Positions 47,539 through 55,793 of a stretch of 64,000 nt of DNA are shown here, piece after piece (the first letter of the stretch is position 1; each line of letters starts with the position of its first letter). Location of the stretch: assembly GCF_008369295.1 (NCBI RefSeq), contig NZ_VOBG01000010.1:143317-207316 (forward strand), written 5' to 3'. The translations under genes and the position numbers were made by a program. The stretch comes from Pseudomonas sp. ANT_H4. GTDB taxonomy: Bacteria; Pseudomonadota; Gammaproteobacteria; Pseudomonadales; Pseudomonadaceae. Below the pieces are notes generated by a model. That model saw nothing but the letters and a program-made list of their open reading frames with translations, was not told the DNA's origin and did no database searches.

Positions 47539-48422
47539 GCCTTTTGCACTCCCAGCCAACCCTCGCGGCCGCTCAATGCTCCGCGAACCAGATGTTCCTG
47601 GGGCAATGTGGCGGGATCGCTGGGCAACAAGCTGCCCAGCGGTTGAAACGCGATGCCGCGCTGCCCTGCCTGGGCAAGCAACTGGCGAAAATCATTGGCC
47701 ATCAGAATCCCTTCTACTTCTGCGTGGATCGTATAGACGTTGAGTTTCGATTCGGTGAAGCGGTCAAGAATGAAGGCATTAAAATCCTTGGCCGCTATCA
47801 CCGGCCCGACCACTTCGTCAAAGGTTGGCAGGCCCACCGGAATCTGCGGCGTGCCAGCACTGCCATCGGCCAGGGTCGGCCGGAACAGGCTGGTACCACG
47901 GCAATCGCTGTTGTAGCGAAAGTTGAAGCCTTGCTTGGCCTGCACCACACGTTCATCGGCACGCCAACCGGCGGCGGCCGAGCAGTCGACGCGCTCACCA
48001 AGAATGTCACTCAAGGTGTCGACTCCACGGCGAATCTGCTCCACCAATTGCTCATCGCTCCAGCGCCCGGCATTAGCCTGCCAGCCATGGTGATCCCAGG
48101 CGTGCAAACCGACTTCATGCCCGGCCGCCCTGGCCTGGCGCATCAGGTGCCCCAGGTCGCGACCGATGGGCTTGCCCGGCCAGGCAGTGCCGGCCAGCAG
48201 AATGTCCCAGCCGTACAGGCCGGCGGCATTGGAGCGCAGCATTTTCCACAGGAACTGCGGGCGGATCAGGCGCCACAAATGACGGCCCATATTGTCCGGC
48301 CCGACACTGAAGAAGAACGTCGCCTTGATCCCGGCTTCATCGAGCAGCTCCAACAAGCGAGGCACCCCTTCACGGGTGCCTCGATAGGTGTCGACGTCGA
48401 TGCGAAGACCTGCCTGCATCAA
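47535..48422 (-). CDS. arnD: 4-deoxy-4-formamido-L-arabinose-phosphoundecaprenol deformylase ArnD
   Basis: Removes the formyl group from lipid-linked Ara4FN on the cytoplasmic side. 295 residues with a polysaccharide-deacetylase fold: [53 protein letters not shown] with the metal-binding His residues, and [28 protein letters not shown]. It starts 4 bases inside the arnA stop and overlaps arnT. Confidence 0.94.
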   Translation of the reverse strand: MMQAGLRIDVDTYRGTREGVPRLLELLDEAGIKATFFFSVGPDNMGRHLWRLIRPQFLWKMLRSNAAGLYGWDILLAGTAWPGKPIGRDLGHLMRQARAAGHEVGLHAWDHHGWQANAGRWSDEQLVEQIRRGVDTLSDILGERVDCSAAAGWRADERVVQAKQGFNFRYNSDCRGTSLFRPTLADGSAGTPQIPVGLPTFDEVVGPVIAAKDFNAFILDRFTESKLNVYTIHAEVEGILMANDFRQLLAQAGQRGIAFQPLGSLLPSDPATLPQEHLVRGALSGREGWLGVQKA

Positions 48423-50410
48423 TGCTTGTCCGCGATTTCGAGCATGGCTTCACGCAGGAAGAAATCCAGGGTATTGCCAATGGTCTCGCTCATCTCCACG
48501 CTTGGCTCCCAGTTCAGCAGGCGCTTGGCGTTGGCGATGCTTGGCTTGCGGTGTGCGACGTCCTGGTAACCGGTGCCGTAGAACGCCTTGCTCTCGACAT
48601 CACGGAAACCGGCAAACGGCGGGAAGTTGCCGCGCAAAGGGTGAGCTTCGAACTGACGCAACAGCTCTTCGCCCAACTGGCGGATGCTGGCTTCGTTGTC
48701 CGGGTTGCCGATGTTAATGATCTGACCGTTGCAGGCGTCATTGTCGTTGTCGATGATCCGCGCCAGGGCCTCGATGCCGTCGGCGATGTCGGTAAAGCAG
48801 CGTTTCTGCTCGCCGCCGTCGAACAGGCGGATCGGCGTGCCTTCCACCAGGTTGAGGATCAGTTGGGTGATTGCGCGAGAGCTGCCGATGCGCGCCGAAT
48901 CGAGGCGGTCCAGGCGCGGGCCCATCCAGTTGAACGGACGGAACAGGGTGAAGTTCAGGCCCTTAGCGCCATAGGCCCAGATCACCCGGTCCAGCAGTTG
49001 CTTGGACACCGAATAGATCCAGCGCTGCTTGTTGATTGGCCCGACCACCAGGTTGGAGGTGTCTTCGTCGAAGTTCTGGTCCTGGCACATGCCATAGACT
49101 TCGGACGTCGAGGGGAAGATCACGCGCTTGTTGTACTTGACGCAGTAGCGGACCAGCTTCAGGTTCTCTTCGAAGTCCAGTTCAAATACGCGCAGCGGGT
49201 TGCGGGTGTATTCGATTGGCGTGGCAATGGCCACCAGCGGCAGGACCACGTCGCACTTCTTGATGTGGTACTCGATCCACTCCGAGTGAATGCTGATGTC
49301 GCCTTCCACGTAATGAAAGTTGGGGTGGCTACGCAGGCGCTCGATGGCGTCGGAGCCGATGTCCAGACCGTACACTTCATAGCGGTCGTCGCGCAGCAGG
49401 CGCTCGGACAGGTGGTTACCGATAAAACCGTTAACGCCGAGGATCAGCACCCGTGTACGACGTGGCTTGCGACCCGACTCGGCACCGCGCAGCACGGAGC
49501 CGTCTACCAGGCCCAGCTCGTTGGCAAGCGCTGGACCGGCTAGGTACAGACCGTTGTCGTTGCGCTGACCGAAACGCACTACCAGGGAATCTTCACCGCA
49601 GGCAATGCGCAGCGGGTCAACGCTGATCACGCGGCCCGGGGCCTGGCCTTCGTTGCCTTTGACGACCTCGGCGCTCCAGACAATCAATTTGTGCTCGCCC
49701 GCAGCGCAGAAGGCGCCCGGATACGGTTGAGTCACTGCACGAACCAGATTGAACAGTTCTTGCGCGGGCTTTTTCCATTCCAGCTTGCCATCGGCGGCGC
49801 TGCGGCGACCGAAATAGGTGGCCTGGCTTTCATCCTGGGCAGTTTCTGTCAGCGTGCCCTCGGCCAGTTGCCCCAAGGCATCACCCAGCAGGTGGCTGGC
49901 GGCGTCACGCAGTTTGGCGTGCAGGGTCAGGCCAGTGTCGCTGCGCTCGATGCTGACCTTTTGCTGGGCGAGGATCGCGCCGGCATCGGCACGCTTGACC
50001 ATGCGGTGCAGGGTCACGCCGGTTTCAGTTTCACCCTTGACCAGCACCCAATTGGCCGGTGCACGACCCCGGTACTTGGGCAGCAGAGAACCATGCAGGT
50101 TGAACGCGCCTTTGGCAGCGGTAGCCAGCAGCGCTTCGCTCAGCAGGTTGCGGTAGTAAAAGGAGAAGATGAAGTCTGGCTTGAGCTTGGCCACACGCTC
50201 GATCCACAGAGGGTGATTGGCGTCTTCCGGCGCATGCACCGGGATACCGTTGCGGGCGCAGAGCTGGGCGACGGAGCCGTAGAAGTTATTTTCCTTGGGG
50301 TCGTCGGCATGGGTGAACACGGCAGCAATGTCGTAGCCGGCTGTGAGCAGGGCTTCGATGCCTGCACAGCCAATGTCGTGGTAAGCGAAGACAACAGCTT
50401 TTGGATTCAT
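48419..50410 (-). CDS. arnA: Bifunctional UDP-glucuronate decarboxylase/UDP-Ara4N formyltransferase ArnA
   Basis: 663 residues, two domains. The N-terminal 300 or so form the formyltransferase, with [19 protein letters not shown] (Asn about 104, His about 106) and [13 protein letters not shown] (Asp). The C-terminal 340 or so form the NAD-dependent decarboxylase: [31 protein letters not shown] (Ser-Glu pair), [12 protein letters not shown] (YxxxK) and [17 protein letters not shown] with the catalytic Arg. The two activities are separated in the pathway by ArnB, the transaminase, which is missing from this operon. It overlaps arnC by 4 bases. Confidence 0.95.
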   Translation of the reverse strand: MNPKAVVFAYHDIGCAGIEALLTAGYDIAAVFTHADDPKENNFYGSVAQLCARNGIPVHAPEDANHPLWIERVAKLKPDFIFSFYYRNLLSEALLATAAKGAFNLHGSLLPKYRGRAPANWVLVKGETETGVTLHRMVKRADAGAILAQQKVSIERSDTGLTLHAKLRDAASHLLGDALGQLAEGTLTETAQDESQATYFGRRSAADGKLEWKKPAQELFNLVRAVTQPYPGAFCAAGEHKLIVWSAEVVKGNEGQAPGRVISVDPLRIACGEDSLVVRFGQRNDNGLYLAGPALANELGLVDGSVLRGAESGRKPRRTRVLILGVNGFIGNHLSERLLRDDRYEVYGLDIGSDAIERLRSHPNFHYVEGDISIHSEWIEYHIKKCDVVLPLVAIATPIEYTRNPLRVFELDFEENLKLVRYCVKYNKRVIFPSTSEVYGMCQDQNFDEDTSNLVVGPINKQRWIYSVSKQLLDRVIWAYGAKGLNFTLFRPFNWMGPRLDRLDSARIGSSRAITQLILNLVEGTPIRLFDGGEQKRCFTDIADGIEALARIIDNDNDACNGQIINIGNPDNEASIRQLGEELLRQFEAHPLRGNFPPFAGFRDVESKAFYGTGYQDVAHRKPSIANAKRLLNWEPSVEMSETIGNTLDFFLREAMLEIADKH

Positions 50411-51441
50411 GACAAAACCTGATCGGAAAGTGAAGTGGAAGTATGGGAAGAAGTCAGGCCGTCGACGATAACGACCGGAGCCGGTGCTGCCGGTTCGTTG
50501 CGCAGCACCTTTTCAATAAAGAACCGTGGCCGGGCCCGAACATCGCTGTACATACGCCCCAGGTATTCACCCAACAAGCCCATGCCGATGAATTGGCCGC
50601 CGGTAAATACAAATAGCACGGCGAACAACACGAACATGCCGTCGCCCGCCCACTCGGCGCCAAAGGCCAGGCGCAGCACGATAAGCAGCAGCGCAAACAG
50701 CATGCCGATGGCGGCCAGGCTGAAGCCAACGATGGACAGCAGGCGCAGCGGCGTGGTGGTCATGCAGGTCAGCAGGTCGAACATCAGGCTGATCAGGCGC
50801 ATGGCGCTGTACTTGGATTCACCGTGTTCACGCTCGGCGTGCTGCACGAGGATTTCCGTGGTGTGGCGGGCAAAGCCGTTGGCCAGGATCGGGATAAAGG
50901 TGCTGCGCTCGCGGCAGGCCAGCATCGCGTCGACAACGGTGCGCCGATAAGCGCGAAGCATGCAGCCGTAGTCAGTCATGGCAACGCCGGTGGAGCGCTG
51001 CACGGCAAGGTTGATCAAGCGCGACGGCCAGCGGCGCAAAGCCGAGTCCTGGCGGTTGTTGCGCACCGTGGCAACCACGTCGTAGCCCAGGGCGGCCTGT
51101 TCGACTAAACGCGGGATTTCTTCCGGAGGGTTTTGCAGGTCGGCGTCGAGGGTGATGACTACGTCGCCCCGGCACTGTTCAAAGCCGGCCATGATTGCCG
51201 CGTGTTGGCCATAGTTGCGGTTGAGGATCACCGCCACCACATGGCTGCCGTTTTCGGCGGCTGCCTCTTCCAGCAACTGGGCCGAGTTATCGCGGCTGCC
51301 GTCGTCCACCAGGATGATTTCGTATTCATAAGCCAGCTGCTTGCACGCTGCCGTGGTGCGACGAAGCAACTCAGGCAAGCTCTCTTCTTCGTTGTAGACC
51401 GGGATAACGATCGACACGCAATGAATAGGGTAGGGTTTCAA
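50407..51441 (-). CDS. arnC: Undecaprenyl-phosphate Ara4FN transferase ArnC
   Basis: Family 2 glycosyltransferase, 344 residues, that loads Ara4FN onto undecaprenyl phosphate. The GT-A domain has [35 protein letters not shown] and [18 protein letters not shown] (the DxD region). Two C-terminal membrane helices are present, with [34 protein letters not shown]. It is the first gene of the operon. In the standard arn operon arnB precedes it; here a non-coding stretch of over 500 bases does. Confidence 0.94.
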   Translation of the reverse strand: MKPYPIHCVSIVIPVYNEEESLPELLRRTTAACKQLAYEYEIILVDDGSRDNSAQLLEEAAAENGSHVVAVILNRNYGQHAAIMAGFEQCRGDVVITLDADLQNPPEEIPRLVEQAALGYDVVATVRNNRQDSALRRWPSRLINLAVQRSTGVAMTDYGCMLRAYRRTVVDAMLACRERSTFIPILANGFARHTTEILVQHAEREHGESKYSAMRLISLMFDLLTCMTTTPLRLLSIVGFSLAAIGMLFALLLIVLRLAFGAEWAGDGMFVLFAVLFVFTGGQFIGMGLLGEYLGRMYSDVRARPRFFIEKVLRNEPAAPAPVVIVDGLTSSHTSTSLSDQVLS

Positions 51442-51970
51442 GATTCATGACCTCGGTTAGAGCAACTTGGCGCGTAAAGACGACAACAGCCAAAGGTTGA
51501 AAGTACAGTGATCCGAATAAAAATAGAGCGGTTTGCTTACGGTCATTCGACAGTTGCGTTGCCTGGTGCCTGGACACCTTGAGTAAAGACCACAGTGCTC
51601 AAAGGTAAAGCATAATCAACGGGTTAGTCTGCAAAGCGCAGATTGTTCTCAAGTCCTGCGCTCAAGATTAAGCGCAAAAATGTAGAACGAATATGAAAGG
51701 CCTATGAAAAACTCGTTTATTTGGTGGGTAGACAGCTAGTGTTCAGCTAAATAATAAGGGCAGAGACAAACGAGAAACTTTTCGCGCTGTAGCGCCTCAT
51801 CTCTAAGTCATTTGTCCCACGCCAAAAATGGATTAACGGGTTTTCTGGCGAACAACTTCCCGGTGCTCGGCGGCCGCCGCCATGGCGACGGCCCGATTTT
51901 GCTGGCGAATCTTCTCTGCTTTGTCCTGCAAGTGCCGGTAAAGTAAGCCATCTCTTGCCTGGATAGTCGG
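51442..51970 (-). promoter_or_regulatory. arn operon leader region with CTTGAG repeats
   Basis: No intact gene in these 529 bases, which should hold the arn promoter. On the minus strand the half-site CTTGAG occurs twice, 7 bases apart (51648-51653, 51661-51666), next to CTTAAT (51667-51672). This is reminiscent of a degenerate PmrA box (CTTAAG repeats 5 bases apart) but with wrong spacing, so assignment to PmrA is only a suggestion. The part near 51833-51970 looks like coding debris. Confidence 0.35.
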
Positions 51971-51988
51971 ATGAACAACGTGCAGCTT
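51833..51988 (-). pseudogene. Possible 3' relic of a lost gene, unknown family
   Basis: A stop-to-stop frame with Pseudomonas-like codons reads ...LLYRHLQDKAEKIRQQNRA and ends ...AEHREVVRQKTR at 51833. The segment is helical and charged. It lacks a credible start and its 5' part overlaps the start of the divergent gene at 51971. It does not resemble the C-terminus of ArnB. I cannot name the family. Confidence 0.25.
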
Positions 51989-52771
51989 TTACGCGGCCAA
52001 TTACGGCCGGTCTTGATGGTGTTGTGGATGACAGTCGTGTACGCCTGCGGGGTTCAGGCCGATGAGGGGGTGGTGCTCACCCAGGTCACTCAGGTACCGC
52101 CCGGCGTGGAGGTACGAGGCAAACAGGTGGCGGCGTATGCCTGGAGCGACCGACAAGGCCGTAATCTGCTGGTGCTGGCCGAGCAACAGGCGAGTGAACG
52201 CGATGACGATGGCACACAGTCGGCGTCTGTCTATGCCGCCCAATACCTGCTCGATGGCGACCGGCCCAGGCGCCTGTGGATGCTCTACGACGACGTGCAG
52301 CACTGTGAATTTGACGCCGGCCTGCACTTCGACAGCGCAGCAACCAAGGTCACTGACCTGCTTGGCGACGGCATCACCCAAGCCACTGTCGGCTATTCAC
52401 GGATGTGCACCAGCGACGTCAGCCCCCATGAGTTCAAGCTGATCATGCACATCGGCAAGTCGCAGAAGTACGGCCTGCGTGGCGTCGACCGCTATGGCGC
52501 CAGTTGGTGGGATGAAGAGGCCGGGGCACTGCAGGGCATGCCGCTGCCCAAGGATTGCAGCGTGACAGGGCAGCAAGCCCTGGTCAGCCAATACAAGGAG
52601 CAAGGCACCGAACTGCCGCTGCCGGGCTGTTACGCCGATGAACAGGACTTTGCCAAGGCGCCGGCAGGCCTGCTGGAATTCATGCGCCGGCACTGGCTGG
52701 CGGTGATGTATAAGCAGGATGCCCAATGGGGCCAACAGCAGACCCAGGACCGCACGGAGGGTCAGGAATAG
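51971..52771 (+). CDS. Exported hypothetical protein, possibly M949_RS01915-like
   Basis: 266 residues with a signal peptide (VLMVLWMTVVYACGVQADE, cleavage after QAD or nearby), so periplasmic or secreted. The mature part has YAWSDRQGRNLLVLAEQQ, YDDVQHCEFDAGLHFDSAATKVTDLLGDGITQATVGYSRMCTSDVSPHEFKLIMHIGKSQKYGLRG and two later Cys (DCSV, LPGCYADE). The alternating C-x-F-D / T-D-L-x-x-D-G pattern resembles proteins labelled M949_RS01915 family surface polysaccharide biosynthesis protein, whose function is not known. I give the resemblance with moderate confidence. It has no operon partner; the arn operon is divergent from it. Confidence 0.7.
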   Translation: MNNVQLLRGQLRPVLMVLWMTVVYACGVQADEGVVLTQVTQVPPGVEVRGKQVAAYAWSDRQGRNLLVLAEQQASERDDDGTQSASVYAAQYLLDGDRPRRLWMLYDDVQHCEFDAGLHFDSAATKVTDLLGDGITQATVGYSRMCTSDVSPHEFKLIMHIGKSQKYGLRGVDRYGASWWDEEAGALQGMPLPKDCSVTGQQALVSQYKEQGTELPLPGCYADEQDFAKAPAGLLEFMRRHWLAVMYKQDAQWGQQQTQDRTEGQE

Positions 52772-52888
52772 GTTCGATGGTTTGGTGCGAGCCGCTGACC
52801 TGCGCTAGACTCGGTGCTTGCCCAACCACTAAATACCTTGGCTAAACAAATGCTTAGTCGCGGTATTTAATTCCAAGGCTGATCTATT

Positions 52889-53815
52889 TTGACTGAGCTT
52901 CCCCACGCCCCGACCCGAAACCCCTTGACCCTTTACCTCATGCGGCTGGCCCCGTCGAGCCAGTTGACCATGCGTTATGTGCTGCAAGACGCCGCCGACC
53001 GCCTGGGTTTCGAAGAGGTCAATCTGGAAGACATCGACTGGCATCTGCTGCAGCCCGAACACGTTATAGGCCTGGTGGCGGTGCTGCGCGAAGACGGCTA
53101 CGCGCCCAATACCTCATCGCTTTACGTCAACGCCGTGCGTGGGGTGATGAACGAGGCATGGCGCATGAGCCTGATCAGTCAGGAGCATCTACTGAAGATG
53201 CGCTCGGTCAAGGCGATGGCAGGTACGCGCTTGAGCCAGGGCCGCAACTTGCGGCGCACGCTAATTCGCGAGTTGATGGACGTTTGCGCAGCCGATCCAC
53301 GCCCCCAGGGCCTGCGGGACGCGGCAGTCATTGCAATCCTGTACGGCTCGGGGATGCGCAAGTCGGAGTCGGTCAACCTCGACCTGGCCCAGATCAATTT
53401 CGACGAACGCAGCCTGCGGGTCACGGGCAAGGGCAATAAGGAGCTGATCAAGTACGCGCCGGCGTGGGCCTTTGCCAAACTTGAAGCGTGGCTGGCGTTC
53501 CGTCGCGCGCAATTGGGTGAAGGGCAGGAGGACGATGCCTTTCTGTTCAACCGCATCCGCCGGGGCAGCCATATCACCCGCGAGCGCATCACCAAGCACG
53601 CGATTTACTACATCGCCCGTCAGCGCGGGCAGCAAGTGGGGGTGAAGATCATGCCCCATGATTTCCGTCGTTCATTTATCACGCGAGTGATTGAAGAACA
53701 CGACCTGTCCATCGCCCAGAAACTGGCGCACCACACCAATATCCAGACCACCGCCAGCTACGACGTTCGTGATGACAATGAGCGACGGCGGGCGATTGAT
53801 CGGTTTGACCTGTAA
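52889..53815 (+). CDS. Tyrosine recombinase (site-specific integrase), solitary
   Basis: 308 residues. N-terminal SAM-like core-binding domain (about 1-105) and C-terminal catalytic domain with the box I Arg in ILYGSGMRKSESVNLDL, the Lys beta-hairpin VTGKGNKELIKYAP, HDFRRSF (His-x-x-Arg), the second His in LAHHTNIQTTASYD and the Tyr nucleophile in that same stretch. All catalytic residues are present. TTG is the start; AAGG lies 9-10 bases upstream. XerC-like in size, but the box motifs differ from XerC/XerD, which normally sit elsewhere. No cargo or attachment repeats are obvious beside it, and the gene uses codons like its neighbours, so it may be a resident stable recombinase. Confidence 0.85.
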   Translation: MTELPHAPTRNPLTLYLMRLAPSSQLTMRYVLQDAADRLGFEEVNLEDIDWHLLQPEHVIGLVAVLREDGYAPNTSSLYVNAVRGVMNEAWRMSLISQEHLLKMRSVKAMAGTRLSQGRNLRRTLIRELMDVCAADPRPQGLRDAAVIAILYGSGMRKSESVNLDLAQINFDERSLRVTGKGNKELIKYAPAWAFAKLEAWLAFRRAQLGEGQEDDAFLFNRIRRGSHITRERITKHAIYYIARQRGQQVGVKIMPHDFRRSFITRVIEEHDLSIAQKLAHHTNIQTTASYDVRDDNERRRAIDRFDL

Positions 53816-53886
53816 AACTTGAGTTTCAATCATTTGCCCGTAACGCCATAGGTATCTACACATCTTCGAAAGCAGAAATGACCGTA

Positions 53887-53978
53887 ACAGTTGTCGAGCC
53901 CCAGCGAGGTTATGTCGGCCGCACCGCCGCTATCGAGCCTGGCGCCAGGACCGAGGCATTCCCGACGCAGCCTCGCCG
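53887..53978. repeat. Dispersed hairpin repeat, truncated copy
   Basis: Left arm CAGTTGTCGAGCCCCAGCG and the loop match the element at 4565-4670, and CGACGCAGCCTCGC starts the right arm. The remaining GCTCGACAGCTGC is replaced by the A tract of a terminator. Confidence 0.5.
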
Positions 53979-54008
53979 AAAAAAACACACCGCCAAAAGA
54001 GGCGGTGT
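53978..54008 (-). terminator. Rho-independent terminator after the XRE/DUF2975 genes
   Basis: Stem ACACCGCC (53987-53994) and GGCGGTGT (54001-54008), 6-base loop. On the minus strand it is followed by a run of seven T's (A's at 53978-53985). Confidence 0.8.
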
Positions 54009-54053
54009 CTGGGTTAAAGCGAGGAGGGTGCAGAGCATGCCTCCATCAAGGAC

Positions 54054-54272
54054 TTACTGTTGCTCGACCTCGGGAACATGGATCAACAGATCCCCCGGCT
54101 GACAACTCAGGTGCTTGCATATTGCATCCAAAGTGGCCAATCGAACCCCCTTTACCTTGCCTTGCTTCAGCAGTGAAAGGTTGGCTTCGGTAATGCCGAT
54201 GGCTGATGCCAGGTCTTTGGATTTAACTTTGCGCAACGCAAGCATTACGTCCAGATGAATGACAATTGACAT
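54054..54272 (-). CDS. Small XRE-type helix-turn-helix regulator
   Basis: 72 residues starting MSIVIHLDVMLALRKVKS. The helix-turn-helix is KDLASAIGITEANLSLLKQGKVKGVRLATLDAICKHLSCQPGDLL, typical of the YozG-type small Cro/CI proteins. It ends in an acidic tail. Seven bases separate it from the DUF2975 gene, so the two are one operon. This pairing recurs in many bacteria, and the regulator may control its own operon. The start at 54272 is preferred over a 14-codon extension that lies in the neighbour's end. Confidence 0.85.
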   Translation of the reverse strand: MSIVIHLDVMLALRKVKSKDLASAIGITEANLSLLKQGKVKGVRLATLDAICKHLSCQPGDLLIHVPEVEQQ

Positions 54273-54279
54273 AAGGGTC

Positions 54280-54840
54280 TCAAACGAAAGTACGGTTTTC
54301 AGAGTCCACTTCACTGGCTTGCCAGAGAATACGCGCGATTATCGAAATACACGCCGCCAGGAACAAGGCAACAAAAGTCTGCGCATTAAAGCTCACGGTT
54401 AACAGTTTTTGGCCCACTGGTTCATTCATCGTAACCCAGAGGCTGAGCATTGGCTCACACAAGAAGTCCAGCAGCACCCACAGCGCCACCGCCTTACCGA
54501 CCTTGCCCAGGCGCAAGGCGGCCGCACCGGAAAAATACTCGCCGCTGGCATAGCTCTGAAACAGCCGACGCAAGTTCCCCAGGCCGAACGTCAACACCAG
54601 CAGCGGTACACTCGACAATACGATACCGCCCAGCGTTTGCCACCAAGGGAACAGCGCTGCGACCTCCGTTCTTGGCGACAGCTGCCGCTCGGTGAGCGCG
54701 AAACCCAGGCCTAATCCCTCATTGGAAGCCAGGGAAGGGAAAAGCCACAGCGCCACATTGAGCGCCAGCATCACGACTATCAGGATTAACGTGGCAACCG
54801 ACATAAGCTGGCTGAGTTTAGCAAGACGAAGTGACGTCAT
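54280..54840 (-). CDS. DUF2975 membrane protein
   Basis: 186 residues with four membrane helices (SVATLILIVVMLALNVALWLF, LGGIVLSSVPLLVLTFGL, KAVALWVLLDFLCEPMLSLWVT, TFVALFLAACISIIARILWQ). The second loop GLGNLRRLFQSYASGEYFSGAAALRLGKVGKA matches the DUF2975 hallmark (LFxxYxxGxxFxxxN). Function unknown; regularly encoded with a small XRE regulator, as here. Confidence 0.82.
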   Translation of the reverse strand: MTSLRLAKLSQLMSVATLILIVVMLALNVALWLFPSLASNEGLGLGFALTERQLSPRTEVAALFPWWQTLGGIVLSSVPLLVLTFGLGNLRRLFQSYASGEYFSGAAALRLGKVGKAVALWVLLDFLCEPMLSLWVTMNEPVGQKLLTVSFNAQTFVALFLAACISIIARILWQASEVDSENRTFV

Positions 54841-54972
54841 AGTGAAGCCTCACAAAGTATGAATGAGCGTCTAAGTTAAGCCATAAATCATCGCAAAACA
54901 ATAATTAATTATCGCAATTTACGCATAAATTATTTGTATGCCCCTTGTTGACTGGCTTGCCGCGGTACGTTT

Positions 54973-55026
54973 TTATCGTCTGCCGACCCGCTTCATCACC
55001 ACCACAAAAAACACCGGCACAAACAA
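54973..55026 (-). pseudogene. 3' relic of an RND efflux permease
   Basis: On the minus strand 17 codons read LFVPVFFVVVMKRVGRR and stop at TAA (54973-54975). LFVPVFF is the standard last helix of RND permeases, followed by a basic tail. Nothing upstream of it stays in frame, so only the extreme 3' end survives. It faces the relic at 55032. Confidence 0.55.
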
Positions 55027-55031
55027 ACACC

Positions 55032-55097
55032 GTGACCGATATTCTCGAGTCCATTGCAGGTGATCTGCCGGATGCCAGCGAGCTTGCGACTGCGTAA
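55032..55097 (+). pseudogene. 3' relic, possibly of a CBS/CorC-type protein
   Basis: On the + strand codons read VTDILESIAGDLPDASELATA and stop at TAA (55095-55097). The TDILESIAGDLPD stretch resembles the end of the CBS region in CorC/UPF0053 proteins (TDLLEAIVGDxP). Nothing coding-like precedes it. Family assignment is tentative. Confidence 0.4.
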
Positions 55098-55103
55098 AAG
55101 CAG

Positions 55104-55793
55104 TTACAGTTCCAGCTTGTAGCCCACGCCGTAGATTGAGCGAATCGGGTCCTGCCCTGGGCAGGCCTGTTCCAGTTTGCGGCGCAGGTTGCGGATGTGG
55201 CTGTCCACCGTGCGGTCGGTGACGACCCGATGATCGAAGTACAGCTTGTCGAGCAATTGATCCCGGGGAAATACCCGCCCCGGGGCGTCGCTCAGGGTCT
55301 TGAGCAGGCGCAGTTCAACCGGTGTCAGGTCGAGGGCTATGCCGTCGAACGAGGCGCAGTAGCGCGCCTCATCGATACACAAGCGTGTTGTGACAGGTTC
55401 GCCCAGCAACGGTCCGCGGCGCAGAATCGCCTTGACCCTGGCCATGACTTCCCGAGGGCTGAAGGGCTTACAGATGTAGTCATCGGCGCCCAGTTCCAGG
55501 CCGATCAAACGGTCGATTTCCTCGACTCGAGCGGTGATCATAATCACCGGCACGGCGCTGAAGGTTCGCAGTTCACGGCAGACCTCCAGGCCGTCGCGCC
55601 CCGGCAGCATCAGGTCCAGCAAAATCAAGCGCGGGTTGAACACCTGCACGGCGGGTAACACATCCAGACCGTTGTCCACACAATGTACGGTGTAGCCGTC
55701 GCTGGTCAGGTAGTCACGCAATAGCGCGGCGAGTTTGGGCTCGTCTTCAACTACCAGGATCGGTGCGTCTTGGCTCATCGGTTCAGTTTCCAT
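55104..55793 (-). CDS. baeR: BaeR-like response regulator (OmpR family)
   Basis: 229 residues. The receiver domain holds the acidic pair in [16 protein letters not shown], the phospho-acceptor Asp in [16 protein letters not shown] and the Lys in [23 protein letters not shown]. The C-terminal winged helix has [52 protein letters not shown]. It overlaps the sensor-kinase gene by 11 bases. Close to BaeR of envelope-stress control ([11 protein letters not shown] matches). Its likely target is the divergently transcribed RND pump on the other side of baeS. Confidence 0.88.
   Translation of the reverse strand: METEPMSQDAPILVVEDEPKLAALLRDYLTSDGYTVHCVDNGLDVLPAVQVFNPRLILLDLMLPGRDGLEVCRELRTFSAVPVIMITARVEEIDRLIGLELGADDYICKPFSPREVMARVKAILRRGPLLGEPVTTRLCIDEARYCASFDGIALDLTPVELRLLKTLSDAPGRVFPRDQLLDKLYFDHRVVTDRTVDSHIRNLRRKLEQACPGQDPIRSIYGVGYKLEL

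Noticed and set aside
52889..53815. Whole recombinase region as an integron or genomic island
   Set aside because: No array of repeats, no cassette genes, no flanking direct repeats and native codon use.
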